20,463 nt of DNA from Candidatus Merdimorpha stercoravium (GCA_018715295.1 DVLY01000172.1:1-20463); one strand, 5' to 3'. Shown: positions 1 through 7,434, counted from the first letter of the stretch. The notes: a model not told the origin generated them from the letters alone. Made by a program: numbers and translations.

Positions 1-80
1 CTCGGCTAATCCCGCCCCGTCCACATTCTGTCTCTGCACTTCCGTTTAGAGACGACAACAGAAAAAAAACAGGGGAAAAA

Positions 81-1331
81 TCAAAATTTTACCTCCCGCA
101 CCGCCAACACATTGCGGCCGGAGGCCAATTCCGAAGCCATAAAACGGAAGTAAGGCTCCGTACGGGCAAAGAAATGCTTGTATCCCCGGCACAGGTAGTT
201 CAAGCGCCGCCCCTTTTCCCCCGTCTCCACGATCCGGTTTTTGGGACACTCGCCATTGCACAGCGAGCGGTATCGGCACGCGAGGCATTCCCGGGGTAGG
301 TTCGCCGTTTTCCCCGCCCCGAACGCCTGCTGAAAGGGCAAGGCCGAGAGGGTGCGCAGAGGAGTATCGCGCAGATTGCCCAAACGGTAGCGCGGGAAGA
401 CGTAGTGGTCGCACGCATAGACATCGCCGTTGTACTCCAACGCCAGGGCATGTCCGCAACTGCGGGCGAAATAACAGTTCCCCGGATCGACTCCCACGTA
501 CCCGGCCAAGGTTGCATCGAACACATTGACGAAAAAGTCGCCCACGTCGTTTTTGACCCAGCGGAAAAAAATATCGGTCAGAAACTGCCCCCAATCCTTC
601 GGGCGCACGCTCCACGGGGTCAGCACGTCGCCCGCCTGGTCGCCGGAGAGCAAGCCGCCCTGCGGGTCGAGGCGCTCCACCACCGGAGTAAACTGCACGA
701 ACTGCGTCCCCAAGCCTTTGAAAAACTCATAGACCTCCAGCGGACGGCAGGCGTTATAGTCATTGACCGTGCAGAGGATATTGAACTCCACCCCGGCTGT
801 CCGCAAGGCTTCGATGCCCCGCATCACCGCATCGAACGACGCGCCTCCGCCGGCCATGCGACGGTAACGGTCGTGGCACTCCCGAGGCCCGTCGAGCGAA
901 ATCCCTACCAGAAATCCGTTTTCCCGAAAAAAATCGCACCACTGAGCGTCGAGCAGCGTTCCATTGGTCTGGATCGTATTGATAATCCGATGGCCGCGAC
1001 CGTATCGTTTTTGCAATTCCACCGCCTTCCTGAAAAAATCCAGCCCGCACAGCAGCGGTTCGCCTCCGTGCCAGTTGAACAGCACATCGGGCGTATTCTG
1101 CGAAGCGATAAACCCCGAGATGAACGTTTCGAGCACCTCCGGATCCATCACTTTCCTCCCTGCGGAAGGGTAATAGGCAGACTTTTCCAGGTAATAGCAA
1201 TACTCGCACCGCATGTTGCAAGTGCTCGAAGCCGGTTTTGCCACCAGGTACAACGGACCGGAAAAAGGATAAAAAACTTCGTCGGCCAATGGATTTTGTT
1301 CAATTTTGTTATTTCCGGCGAAAATACGCAT
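81..1331 (-). CDS. Anaerobic sulfatase-maturing enzyme (radical SAM, SPASM domain)
   Basis: This cytoplasmic radical SAM enzyme oxidises the active-site Ser or Cys of a sulfatase to formylglycine before the sulfatase is exported. The 416-residue protein has the SAM-cluster motif CNMRCEYC (C38, C42, C45). Its C-terminal SPASM region has eight cysteines (C286, C292, C307, C349, C352, C358, C362, C381) with the spacing known for the two auxiliary 4Fe-4S clusters of anSME enzymes. D308, directly after C307, matches the Asp that acts as the catalytic base in characterised anSMEs. FNWHGGEPLL (residues 85-94) is the usual GGEP strand. The start at 1331 gives the normal family length. It is divergent from a sulfatase whose motif carries Ser, the natural substrate. 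Other radical SAM/SPASM peptide modifiers share the fold, but the cysteine spacing and the neighbour favour anSME. Confidence 0.93.
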   Translation of the reverse strand: MRIFAGNNKIEQNPLADEVFYPFSGPLYLVAKPASSTCNMRCEYCYYLEKSAYYPSAGRKVMDPEVLETFISGFIASQNTPDVLFNWHGGEPLLCGLDFFRKAVELQKRYGRGHRIINTIQTNGTLLDAQWCDFFRENGFLVGISLDGPRECHDRYRRMAGGGASFDAVMRGIEALRTAGVEFNILCTVNDYNACRPLEVYEFFKGLGTQFVQFTPVVERLDPQGGLLSGDQAGDVLTPWSVRPKDWGQFLTDIFFRWVKNDVGDFFVNVFDATLAGYVGVDPGNCYFARSCGHALALEYNGDVYACDHYVFPRYRLGNLRDTPLRTLSALPFQQAFGAGKTANLPRECLACRYRSLCNGECPKNRIVETGEKGRRLNYLCRGYKHFFARTEPYFRFMASELASGRNVLAVREVKF

Positions 1332-1359
1332 TTCCGACGGGTTTCTTATAAAAAAGGCC

Positions 1360-1367
1360 TAATTTAG
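1360..1367 (+). promoter_or_regulatory. Possible -7 box of the sulfatase promoter
   Basis: TAATTTAG differs by one base from the Bacteroidota -7 consensus TAnnTTTG and lies 24 bases before the sulfatase ATG, a normal leader length. No TTTG box is seen at the expected distance upstream, so the call is weak. The 60-base gap must also hold the promoter of the divergent maturase, for which I found no clear box. Confidence 0.35.
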
Positions 1368-1391
1368 GGGCGTTTAATCCATCACTACATC

Positions 1392-2972
1392 ATGAACAAA
1401 TTACAGAAAGTCTCGCTGTGTACCGCGGGTCTGCTCCCCTTGGCCGGAGCAAACGCCCAACAAGCGTCTGCACAGCCGTCTCCCGAGCGGCCCAACGTGA
1501 TCTTCATCTTTACCGACGACCACGCTGCCAACGCCATCTCGGCGTACAACAAGGCCTTGACCCACACCCCGAACATGGATCGTCTGGCCCAAAACGGAAT
1601 GGTGTTCGACAACTGCTTTGCCACCAACTCCATCTCGACCCCTTCGCGGGCAACGGTGCTCACCGGCAAGTACAGCCACCTCAACGGCACCCCGGTCTTC
1701 AACGAATTTGACGGATCGCAACAGACCTTCCCCAAACTGTTGCAGCAGGCCGGATACACCACGGCCATGATCGGCAAATGGCACCTCACCTCCGACCCCA
1801 CGGGTTTCGACCACTGGGATATCTTCCCCGGACAGGGACTTTACTACGATCCCATCATGTATACGGCAGAAGGCGGCACACGGTACAAAGGCGGCTATGC
1901 GACCAACCTGGTTACCGACAAGGCGATCGAATTTATCGAAAATGCTCCGAAAGACCGTCCTTTCCTGCTCATGTGCCATCACAAGGCACCTCACCGTCCT
2001 TTCCAGCCCCGTCCCGACCTGCGGGAAAAATACAAGGACATGACCTTCCCCATCCCCGAAACTTTCTGGGACGACTACGCCACCCGGGAAGCCGCGCTGA
2101 AGGACAACAAAATGACCATTGCCGACTGGTTTACCAACAACGACCTCAAACTCACCCCTCCTCCGGGGCTGCCTTCCGACTCGCTGGCCAAATGGCTCGC
2201 CTCGTCCCCGAAGATGCTGGTGGTCGACGGCGACACCCTGCGCGGCCGCGAACTGATCCAATACAAGTACAACCGCTACATGCAGGATTACCTGGCGTGC
2301 ATCGAAGCCGTGGACGAGAGCATCGGACAGATCCTCGACTACCTCGAGCAAACCGGCCTGGACAAAAACACGGTCGTGATCTACTCCTCCGACCAAGGTT
2401 TCTTCCTGGGTGAACACGGGCTGTTCGACAAACGGTACATGTACGAGGAAAGCATCCGCATGCCCTTTATCGTCATGTGGAAAGGGGTCATCCAGCCCGG
2501 CACGCGCAACCACGACCTGGTGACCAACGTCGATTTCGCCGAAACGTTCCTCGACATGGCCGGGGTGGACATCCCCGAAGACATGCAGGGCCGCAGCCTG
2601 GTACCGCTCATGAAAGGCAAGACCCCGAAAGACTGGCGGAAAGACTTCTACTACCGTTACTACCACGACCCCAACGAACACGGCACCCCGGCCCACTACG
2701 GCGTGCGCACCGAGCGGTACAAACTCATCTATTTCTGGCGTCTGGACCACTGGGAGCTCTTCGACCTGAAGAAAGACCCCAACGAGCTGGTCAACCTCTA
2801 CGGCAACCCCAAATACGCCAAGATCCAGAAACGACTCACCGAACGCCTCTACGCCCTGAAGAAAGAAGTCAAGGACGAAGACCAGTTCGCCTACTACACC
2901 CTCAAGAGCGGCATCGTCCCGCGCGACAAATACGCCAAGGACATGAAAGTCGTCCACCGCAACGACATGTAA
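1392..2972 (+). CDS. Exported S-type (formylglycine-dependent) sulfatase, S1 family
   Basis: This enzyme hydrolyses sulfate esters, probably on a host or dietary glycan, in the periplasm or at the cell surface. The 526-residue precursor starts with a signal peptide (hydrophobic 8-20, likely cut after ANA at 20-22, no lipobox). D42 and D43 open the metal site. The formylglycine motif is S82-T-P-S-R86 followed by LTGK (K93), so Ser82 is the residue converted. GKWH (128-131), HHKAPH (196-201) and D334-Q335 supply the remaining expected catalytic and metal residues. The overall look recalls N-acetylglucosamine-6-sulfatase-like subfamilies (S1_11 type), but the substrate cannot be fixed by eye. 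The gene is divergent from its probable maturase. There is no SusC/SusD pair or glycoside hydrolase in the window, so this is not a visible polysaccharide utilisation locus. A strong terminator follows. Confidence 0.93.
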   Translation: MNKLQKVSLCTAGLLPLAGANAQQASAQPSPERPNVIFIFTDDHAANAISAYNKALTHTPNMDRLAQNGMVFDNCFATNSISTPSRATVLTGKYSHLNGTPVFNEFDGSQQTFPKLLQQAGYTTAMIGKWHLTSDPTGFDHWDIFPGQGLYYDPIMYTAEGGTRYKGGYATNLVTDKAIEFIENAPKDRPFLLMCHHKAPHRPFQPRPDLREKYKDMTFPIPETFWDDYATREAALKDNKMTIADWFTNNDLKLTPPPGLPSDSLAKWLASSPKMLVVDGDTLRGRELIQYKYNRYMQDYLACIEAVDESIGQILDYLEQTGLDKNTVVIYSSDQGFFLGEHGLFDKRYMYEESIRMPFIVMWKGVIQPGTRNHDLVTNVDFAETFLDMAGVDIPEDMQGRSLVPLMKGKTPKDWRKDFYYRYYHDPNEHGTPAHYGVRTERYKLIYFWRLDHWELFDLKKDPNELVNLYGNPKYAKIQKRLTERLYALKKEVKDEDQFAYYTLKSGIVPRDKYAKDMKVVHRNDM

Positions 2973-2996
2973 CCGGCACCCCCGCATCCCGCCGGC

Positions 2997-3037
2997 TCGC
3001 AGGGGGCATCCGCCGAGGATGCCCCCTGCGACTTTTT
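2997..3037 (+). terminator. Intrinsic terminator after the sulfatase gene
   Basis: A perfect 15-base-pair inverted repeat (arms 2997-3011 and 3017-3031, loop GCCGA) is followed by C and TTTTT at 3033-3037. The hairpin lies 25 bases after the sulfatase stop codon, on the plus strand. Confidence 0.93.
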
Positions 3038-3040
3038 CGC

Positions 3041-3048
3041 TACCTTTG
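3041..3048 (+). promoter_or_regulatory. -7 box (TAnnTTTG) for the TatD-family gene
   Basis: TACCTTTG is an exact match to the Bacteroidota -7 consensus. It begins four bases after the T-run of the preceding terminator. A start of transcription near 3055 would give a leader of about 6 bases to the ATG at 3061 or about 20 to the ATG at 3076. It also argues against the in-frame ATG at 3019, which lies inside the terminator hairpin. No TTTG -33 box is seen, because that position is occupied by the hairpin arm. Confidence 0.6.
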
Positions 3049-3060
3049 CACCGAAGAAAC

Positions 3061-3852
3061 ATGGAAAAACCTCCGATGGAATTTACCGATACCCACACCC
3101 ACCTGTACGACCGAGCCTTCGAACAGGACATCGACCAAGTCGTCGCCCGAGCCCTCGAAGCCGGTGTCCGCCGGATGTTCCTGCCCAACGAAGACAGCGC
3201 CTCCCTGCCCGCCCTGAAAGACCTCGAAGCCCGTTATCCGGAGTACTTCCGCTGCATGGTCGGCGTACACCCCACCAGCATCGCTCCCGACACGCTCGCC
3301 CGCGAGCTGGCCTTCGTCGAGCAACAGCTCGACAAAGGAGGTTACATCGGCATCGGAGAAATCGGCATGGACCTCTACTGGGACACCACTTACCGGGACG
3401 CGCAGCAGGAGGCCTTCGCCGCCCAACTGTCCTTGGCCCTGCGGTACGACCTGCCCGTTTCGATCCACTGCCGGGAAGCGATGGCCCCCACCCTCGACCT
3501 GCTGGCCGCCTTCCCAGGCGTACGGGGCGTGATGCATTGCTTCAGCGGCACGTACTCCGATGCCCGCCGGGTGCTGGACGCCGGCCTGGCCCTGGGGGTA
3601 GGCGGCACCGTTACCTACAAGAACAACCCCTTGAAAGACGTACTCCGACAGACCGGTTACCGGCATCTCGTCCTGGAGACCGATGCGCCATTCCTTTCCC
3701 CCGTTCCCCATCGGGGCCGCCGCAACGAAAGTGCCTATATCCCGGAAGTAGCCGGATTTCTGGCGCAACTCTTTGCCGTCAGTCCGTCTGAAATCGCCCG
3801 TGCCACCCAGCGCTCGGTTCGCGAAGTATTCGGCGAACAGGCCGTTAATTAA
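3061..3852 (+). CDS. TatD-family metal-dependent hydrolase / DNase
   Basis: This is a cytoplasmic TIM-barrel metal-dependent hydrolase of the TatD family, whose members act as 3'-5' exonucleases on DNA or RNA in repair and turnover. In the 263-residue form the metal ligands are all visible: H12 and H14 in DTHTHLYD, E100 in GEIGMDLYW, H136 in SIHCREA, H159 in MHCFSGT and D208 in LETDAPFLSP, followed by the family's PHRGRRNES loop (216-224). The ATG at 3076, starting MEFTDTHTH, is an equally good start given the -7 box at 3041; the upstream ATG at 3019 is rejected because it lies in the terminator. It appears to be transcribed alone. The exact substrate of Bacteroidota paralogues is not established from sequence. 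Confidence 0.94.
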   Translation: MEKPPMEFTDTHTHLYDRAFEQDIDQVVARALEAGVRRMFLPNEDSASLPALKDLEARYPEYFRCMVGVHPTSIAPDTLARELAFVEQQLDKGGYIGIGEIGMDLYWDTTYRDAQQEAFAAQLSLALRYDLPVSIHCREAMAPTLDLLAAFPGVRGVMHCFSGTYSDARRVLDAGLALGVGGTVTYKNNPLKDVLRQTGYRHLVLETDAPFLSPVPHRGRRNESAYIPEVAGFLAQLFAVSPSEIARATQRSVREVFGEQAVN

Positions 3853-3886
3853 ATATTTTTTAACCCTTCCTTTCTCCCCTTGTTCG

Positions 3887-3894
3887 TACCTTCG
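3887..3894 (+). promoter_or_regulatory. Possible -7 box of the LemA/TPM operon
   Basis: TACCTTCG matches five of the six fixed bases of TAnnTTTG and lies 65 bases before the lemA-like ATG, in the 107-base gap after the TatD gene. No convincing -33 TTTG is present. The leader downstream is A-rich. Confidence 0.35.
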
Positions 3895-3959
3895 CACCTG
3901 TACCCCGCAAAGCCTCGGGAGAAAAAGAAAGAAAAGAAAACAAGAAACAAAACACGCAT

Positions 3960-4565
3960 ATGAAAAACAAAGGATGCCTGATCGCCGTAGCCGTCCTCGT
4001 GCTGGTGGTCGTACTCTCCGGTCTGTGGTTGGCCGGACGCTACAACAAAATGGTAGAACTCCGCTCGGGAGAGAACGGTTATGAAAAAGTATGGGCCGAC
4101 GTCCAGGCACAATACCAGCGCCGCAGCGACCTGATCCCCAACCTGGTTGCCACGGTCAAGGGATACGCCGACTTCGAACAGAAGACCCTCACCGACGTCG
4201 TGGAAGCGCGCGCCAAAGCCACCCAGATCACCGTCGATCCCTCCCAACTCACTCCGGCCGCCCTCGAGCAGTTCCAGTCCGCCCAAGGCGAGCTGTCCCA
4301 GGCTTTGGGACGCCTGATGGTCGTCGCCGAACGTTACCCCGACCTGAAAGCCAACCAGAATTTCCTGGAGTTGCAGAGCCAGTTGGAAGGCACCGAAAAC
4401 CGCATTTCGGTAGCCCGTCAGCGCTTCAACCAAGCTGCTTCGGCCTACAACGCCTACATCCTGAAATTCCCCTCGAACCTCATCGCCGGAATGTTCGGCT
4501 TTGACCGGGCTACCCTCTTCCAGGCCGACGAAGGCGCACAGGAGGCTCCGAAAGTCGAATTCTAA
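3960..4565 (+). CDS. LemA family membrane-anchored protein
   Basis: The 201-residue protein has a short N-terminus, one membrane segment (about 6-26) and a long helical, coiled-coil-like domain expected outside the cytoplasmic membrane. The family core is clear: ENGYEKVWADVQAQYQRRSD (38-57) followed by LIPNLV, then KGYADFEQ (67-74), and a later segment with QRFNQAASAYN near residue 160. The length is typical. LemA proteins have no settled biochemical function. They are regularly encoded beside TPM-domain proteins, as here, which suggests an envelope-associated complex. It is the first gene of a three-gene operon, with 36 bases to the next start. Confidence 0.93.
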   Translation: MKNKGCLIAVAVLVLVVVLSGLWLAGRYNKMVELRSGENGYEKVWADVQAQYQRRSDLIPNLVATVKGYADFEQKTLTDVVEARAKATQITVDPSQLTPAALEQFQSAQGELSQALGRLMVVAERYPDLKANQNFLELQSQLEGTENRISVARQRFNQAASAYNAYILKFPSNLIAGMFGFDRATLFQADEGAQEAPKVEF

Positions 4566-4601
4566 CCGTTCCCCGCCCCGTAAAAACAATCTTTCCGTAT
4601 C

Positions 4602-5057
4602 ATGGCCAGTGAAGCTGTCGAACATTTTTTCACCCCCCAGCAGGAGGCTTCCATCGTCGAATCCATCCGCCGGGCGGAAAAATCCACCTCGGGCGAAGTG
4701 CGCGTGCACATCGAAGAAGGCGACCTGCGCGTGGAAGTACTGCGCCGCGCCGCCGAAGTATTCGATGCGCTGGGCATGACGGCCACCGCCCTGCACAACG
4801 GGGTGTTGTTCTACCTGGACATCCGCAACCATCGGTTGGCCATCTGGGGCGGACAAGGCATCTACGAAGCCGTCCCGCACGGTTTCTGGGACGAGGAATA
4901 CCGGCTCATCGCCCGCGCGGCACGCCGGGGAAAACTCGCCGAGGGACTTTGCGAGGCCATCGAACAGGTCGGTGAAAAACTCCGCACCTATTTCCCGTAC
5001 CAAACGGACGACATAAACGAACTCCCCGATGAAATCTCCAAAGGACGTATCGAATAA
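4602..5057 (+). CDS. Soluble TPM-domain protein
   Basis: The 151-residue protein has no signal peptide or membrane segment. It consists of one TPM-type domain: FFTPQQEASIVESIRRAEKS near the N-terminus, then the strand GEVRVHIEEG (31-40), and WGGQGIYEAVP around residue 82, where TPM domains carry a related G-x-G turn. TPM domains have been linked to acid phosphatase activity in a plant thylakoid protein, but the bacterial role is unknown. It sits between lemA and the exported TPM gene, overlapping the latter by 29 bases in another frame, so the two are probably translationally coupled. Having one cytoplasmic and one exported TPM protein in the operon is notable. Confidence 0.85.
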   Translation: MASEAVEHFFTPQQEASIVESIRRAEKSTSGEVRVHIEEGDLRVEVLRRAAEVFDALGMTATALHNGVLFYLDIRNHRLAIWGGQGIYEAVPHGFWDEEYRLIARAARRGKLAEGLCEAIEQVGEKLRTYFPYQTDDINELPDEISKGRIE

Positions 5058-5874
5058 CGCCGCGCGCCTCCCCCGGGTGCTGACCCTGCTGATCCTCTGG
5101 GTCGCCTCGCCTGCCCTGTGGGCGCAGACCGGGTGTATCCCCGACAAACCGTCCTTTCAGACCTCGGTGTACGACTACGCCTCCCTGCTCACCCCCGAGC
5201 AAAAGTCCGCGCTGGAGCAAAAACTGATCCGCTACTCCGACACCACTTCCACGCAGATCGTGGTGGCCATCACACAGGATCTCTGCGGGGGCGACATCGC
5301 CATGACCGCTACCGAATGGGCACACGCCTGGGGCATCGGACAAAAGGGCAAGGACAACGGCATCTTCCTGCTGGTCAGCCCCTCCGACCGCAAGCTCTTT
5401 ATCGCCACCGGATACGGGGTCGAAGGCACCCTGACCGACGCCCTGACACGGCGCATCATCGAAACCCGTATCCTGCCTTCGTTCCGCCAGGGCGACTATT
5501 ACGCCGGGATCGATGCCGGGGTGGAGGCCATCTTTGAAGTGCTCTCCGGCGAATTCCAGGCCGAACCGCGACGCAGCGGAGAGGACGGCGGGACCCTGCT
5601 CGTGCTGCTGCCCATCCTGCTCTTTGTCGCCGTGATGCTCATCGCCCTCTTTTCGAAAAAAGGACACTCCGGCGGCTCGGGAAATCCGCCCGGAGGCGGC
5701 TCGGGACGCGACACCTCCACCTCGGATGCCCTCCTGCTCGGACTTTTGCTGGGCAGCATGGGCCGTCGCTCCGGCGGCGGGAGCTTCGGAGGAGGTTTCG
5801 GAAGCGGGGGCGGCTTTGGCGGAGGCTTCGGAGGCGGAGGCTTCGGCGGGGGCGGTGCAGGCGGCAGTTGGTAG
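5029..5874 (+). CDS. Exported TPM-domain protein with Gly-rich tail (YgcG-like)
   Basis: The 281-residue protein has an N-terminal signal peptide (hydrophobic 17-30, likely cut before Q33), a TPM domain (about 44-175, with VYDYASLLTPEQ and later ATGYGVEGTLTDA), a membrane segment at about 190-207, and a low-complexity C-terminus of Gly, Ser and Phe (about 248-280) ending GGSW. This order is that of YgcG-type proteins, predicted to expose the TPM domain to the periplasm. The ATG at 5029 overlaps the upstream gene by 29 bases; no later ATG keeps the signal peptide. The function is unknown; association with LemA is recurrent in bacteria. The Gly-rich tail resembles secreted or membrane-associated low-complexity tails and is too repetitive for homology claims. 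A bidirectional terminator follows. Confidence 0.9.
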   Translation: MKSPKDVSNNAARLPRVLTLLILWVASPALWAQTGCIPDKPSFQTSVYDYASLLTPEQKSALEQKLIRYSDTTSTQIVVAITQDLCGGDIAMTATEWAHAWGIGQKGKDNGIFLLVSPSDRKLFIATGYGVEGTLTDALTRRIIETRILPSFRQGDYYAGIDAGVEAIFEVLSGEFQAEPRRSGEDGGTLLVLLPILLFVAVMLIALFSKKGHSGGSGNPPGGGSGRDTSTSDALLLGLLLGSMGRRSGGGSFGGGFGSGGGFGGGFGGGGFGGGGAGGSW

Positions 5875-5909
5875 CCGGGGCACGCTCTCCATCTACCGCG
5901 CAAACCAGC

Positions 5910-5960
5910 GGCAAAACAAAAGGCTTTCCCGAAATTTTCGGGAAAGCCTTTTGTTTTGCC
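5910..5960. terminator. Bidirectional terminator between the TPM operon and the LUD gene
   Basis: A 25-base arm (5910-5934) is repeated perfectly inverted at 5936-5960, with a single central base, so the loop opens into the A/T centre. Each arm carries its own A-run, giving a T-rich tail on both strands. It lies between convergent genes ending at 5874 (plus) and 5986 (minus). Confidence 0.9.
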
Positions 5961-5985
5961 CGGATCGGCGCACCGGCCGAACCGC

Positions 5986-6663
5986 TCAGTATCCCAGCGA
6001 CTCGTCCACCAGGATCACTTTGATGCGGCCCGAGGGACGCGACTTTTCCGTAATGGCCCACACGTTGCAGATGCGGCTTTCGCTGTTGCAATCGTGGCAG
6101 CGGCCCGTCTTTTTGCACGGGGTCTGGATGTCGGCAAAGCGGCGGATGTTCATCGGGGCGGCGTAATTCTTCACCCGGTCCATCGCCCCGGCGAGCGAAG
6201 GGGCGATCTTGTTCTTTCCGGCGATCACCACGACGCTGCGGGGACCGAAAGCCAAGGCAGCAACCCGGTTGCCGATGCCGTCCAGATTGACCAGTTGTCC
6301 CTGCGCGGTAATGGCATTCGAACTGGTAACGAACAACGCGCAGGTAAGGGCCCGGCGGCGGTTTTCCAACTTTTCCTCGGGCGAGAGGGCGCTCCCCCCG
6401 GTGACGATCACCGGGATCTGCGACTGCTCTTCCAAGGCACGGAGGATGCCCACCTCGTCCAAGGTCATCGAGCCGCCCCAGGAAATACTCGCAGGCTGCT
6501 CGCGGGCGACGATCTCAAAGAAAAGCGCTTTCGCACGGGAGGCATCGGGCACCACGTAGGTTTCGAAACCATTGTGGCGGAGGGCTTCGGCGACCTGCTC
6601 GAGGGGAAGGTCGCACCGGTATCCTTCGGCGGAATGGTACGGGGGAATGGAATGGTCAGGCAT
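5986..6663 (-). CDS. LUD-domain protein (LutC/YkgG-like) with C-terminal Cys cluster
   Basis: The 225-residue protein belongs to the LUD (DUF162) fold family related to LutC/YkgG proteins of lactate utilisation. Visible features are SISWGGSMTLDEVGI (59-73), a glycine turn in this family, the core TGGSALSPEEKLENRRRALT (88-107), NLDGIGNRVAAL (126-137) and FGPRSVVVIAGKNKI (139-153). Near the C-terminus are four cysteines, C183, C189, C192 and C199, in a cluster compatible with a metal or Fe-S site. The latter is inference. No lutA or lutB homologue is adjacent. It is the second gene of a minus-strand pair, 6 bases after the DUF2461 gene. A true lactate role is unproven; stand-alone LUD proteins of this length are common in anaerobes and are usually of unknown function. 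Confidence 0.88.
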   Translation of the reverse strand: MPDHSIPPYHSAEGYRCDLPLEQVAEALRHNGFETYVVPDASRAKALFFEIVAREQPASISWGGSMTLDEVGILRALEEQSQIPVIVTGGSALSPEEKLENRRRALTCALFVTSSNAITAQGQLVNLDGIGNRVAALAFGPRSVVVIAGKNKIAPSLAGAMDRVKNYAAPMNIRRFADIQTPCKKTGRCHDCNSESRICNVWAITEKSRPSGRIKVILVDESLGY

Positions 6664-6669
6664 ACTTTT

Positions 6670-7377
6670 TCAGGCTTTATGGGTGATACTGCGGGCGAAC
6701 TCCCCACCTTGCTCCAGTTGCTGCTCGATGGTGAAGTTCAGGAAACGATTCAGCGGCTTGAGCGCCGCGAAAGCTTCGAGCGTCCGGGGGATAAACTCCG
6801 GGGAATGCAGCAGCGGCTCGGGGATCGGGGCCAGGACGTCGAAATGGCGGTTTTTCAGCAGGTCGATGTACGGCCAGTCGGAGGGGAACCCCAGCGGGGC
6901 TTTTTTCAATTTGTCGTGCTCCGACAGGCGGAAATGCGCGGTGAAGGCCGGATCGTGCAGGATGGCGAGAAACTCGTCGATGTTCTCGTAGATGTCCTCC
7001 CGGACGGCTTTCAGAATACGGGGATCGGGGCAGTACAGACCGCCGCCCCACAGCGAGCCTTCCACCGGGGAGATGTGGACGTAGTACCCGGCAAAGGGGC
7101 TTTTCTTGCCCTGGCGGTTGATATAGGCGCCCATGTGCACTTTGTACGGGGTCTTGTCCGGCGAAAAGCGCGTGTCGCGGTAGATGCGGTACGTGCATTC
7201 GGAGAGAGTCAGCGGGCCGAGTTCCGGGTCGATGCGCTGAAGGGAGGGGATCAGTTCCTCGACCATCGCCTCAAACTCGGCTTTGGCCTCCAGGTAGCGA
7301 TCCTTGTGCGCATTGAACCAGGGGCGGTTGTTGTTGCGGGCCAGATCGGAGAGAAATTCCAGGGTCTTGTCGAGCAT
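6670..7377 (-). CDS. DUF2461 family protein
   Basis: The 235-residue soluble protein matches DUF2461 (TIGR02453) along its whole length. The N-terminal LARNNNRPWFNAHKDRY (12-28) and the strongly conserved YRDTRFSPDKTPYK (66-79) are the family's signature, followed by a segment with GYYVHISP and GGGLYCPDP. The family's activity is unknown, and I see no signal peptide or membrane segment. It heads a two-gene minus-strand operon with the LUD gene 6 bases downstream. The promoter has an exact TAnnTTTG box with a TTTG box upstream and a 14-base palindrome between them, so it may be regulated. Confidence 0.92.
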   Translation of the reverse strand: MLDKTLEFLSDLARNNNRPWFNAHKDRYLEAKAEFEAMVEELIPSLQRIDPELGPLTLSECTYRIYRDTRFSPDKTPYKVHMGAYINRQGKKSPFAGYYVHISPVEGSLWGGGLYCPDPRILKAVREDIYENIDEFLAILHDPAFTAHFRLSEHDKLKKAPLGFPSDWPYIDLLKNRHFDVLAPIPEPLLHSPEFIPRTLEAFAALKPLNRFLNFTIEQQLEQGGEFARSITHKA

Positions 7378-7400
7378 CTTTTCGGAAATGATTTACGAAG

Positions 7401-7434
7401 CAAATGTAACAAATCCGGCCGTACGGCCGACAAA
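7401..7434 (-). promoter_or_regulatory. Promoter of the DUF2461-LUD operon (-7 and -33 boxes)
   Basis: On the minus strand TACATTTG (7401-7408 here as CAAATGTA) is an exact -7 match. A TTTG (7431-7434, CAAA here) lies 22 bases upstream, close to the usual 19-21. The box lies 23 bases before the ATG at 7377. Confidence 0.65.
7416..7429. promoter_or_regulatory. 14-base palindrome inside the DUF2461 promoter spacer
   Basis: CGGCCGTACGGCCG is a perfect palindrome lying between the -33 and -7 boxes. Its position is that of an operator bound by a dimeric repressor, but with no regulator gene nearby that role is inference. GC-rich palindromes can also arise by chance in this genome. Confidence 0.4.

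Noticed and set aside
30..53. Short inverted repeat GTCTCT/AGAGAC after the maturase gene
   Set aside because: Six base pairs with a 12-base loop and no T-run on the minus-strand downstream side are too weak for a terminator call.
3019..3060. Upstream ATG giving the TatD protein 14 extra residues
   Set aside because: It lies inside the terminator hairpin and upstream of the -7 box.
1401..3188. Long minus-strand reading frame opposite the sulfatase
   Set aside because: The sulfatase on the plus strand has every catalytic motif and a signal peptide. The opposite frame crosses the terminator and is low-complexity (Val, Gly, Phe), typical of an antisense shadow.
5760..5873. Gly-rich repeat at the end of the exported TPM gene as a DNA tandem repeat or mobile element
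   Set aside because: The repetition follows from Gly/Phe/Ser codons in a known type of low-complexity tail; there is no exact tandem unit or terminal inverted repeat.
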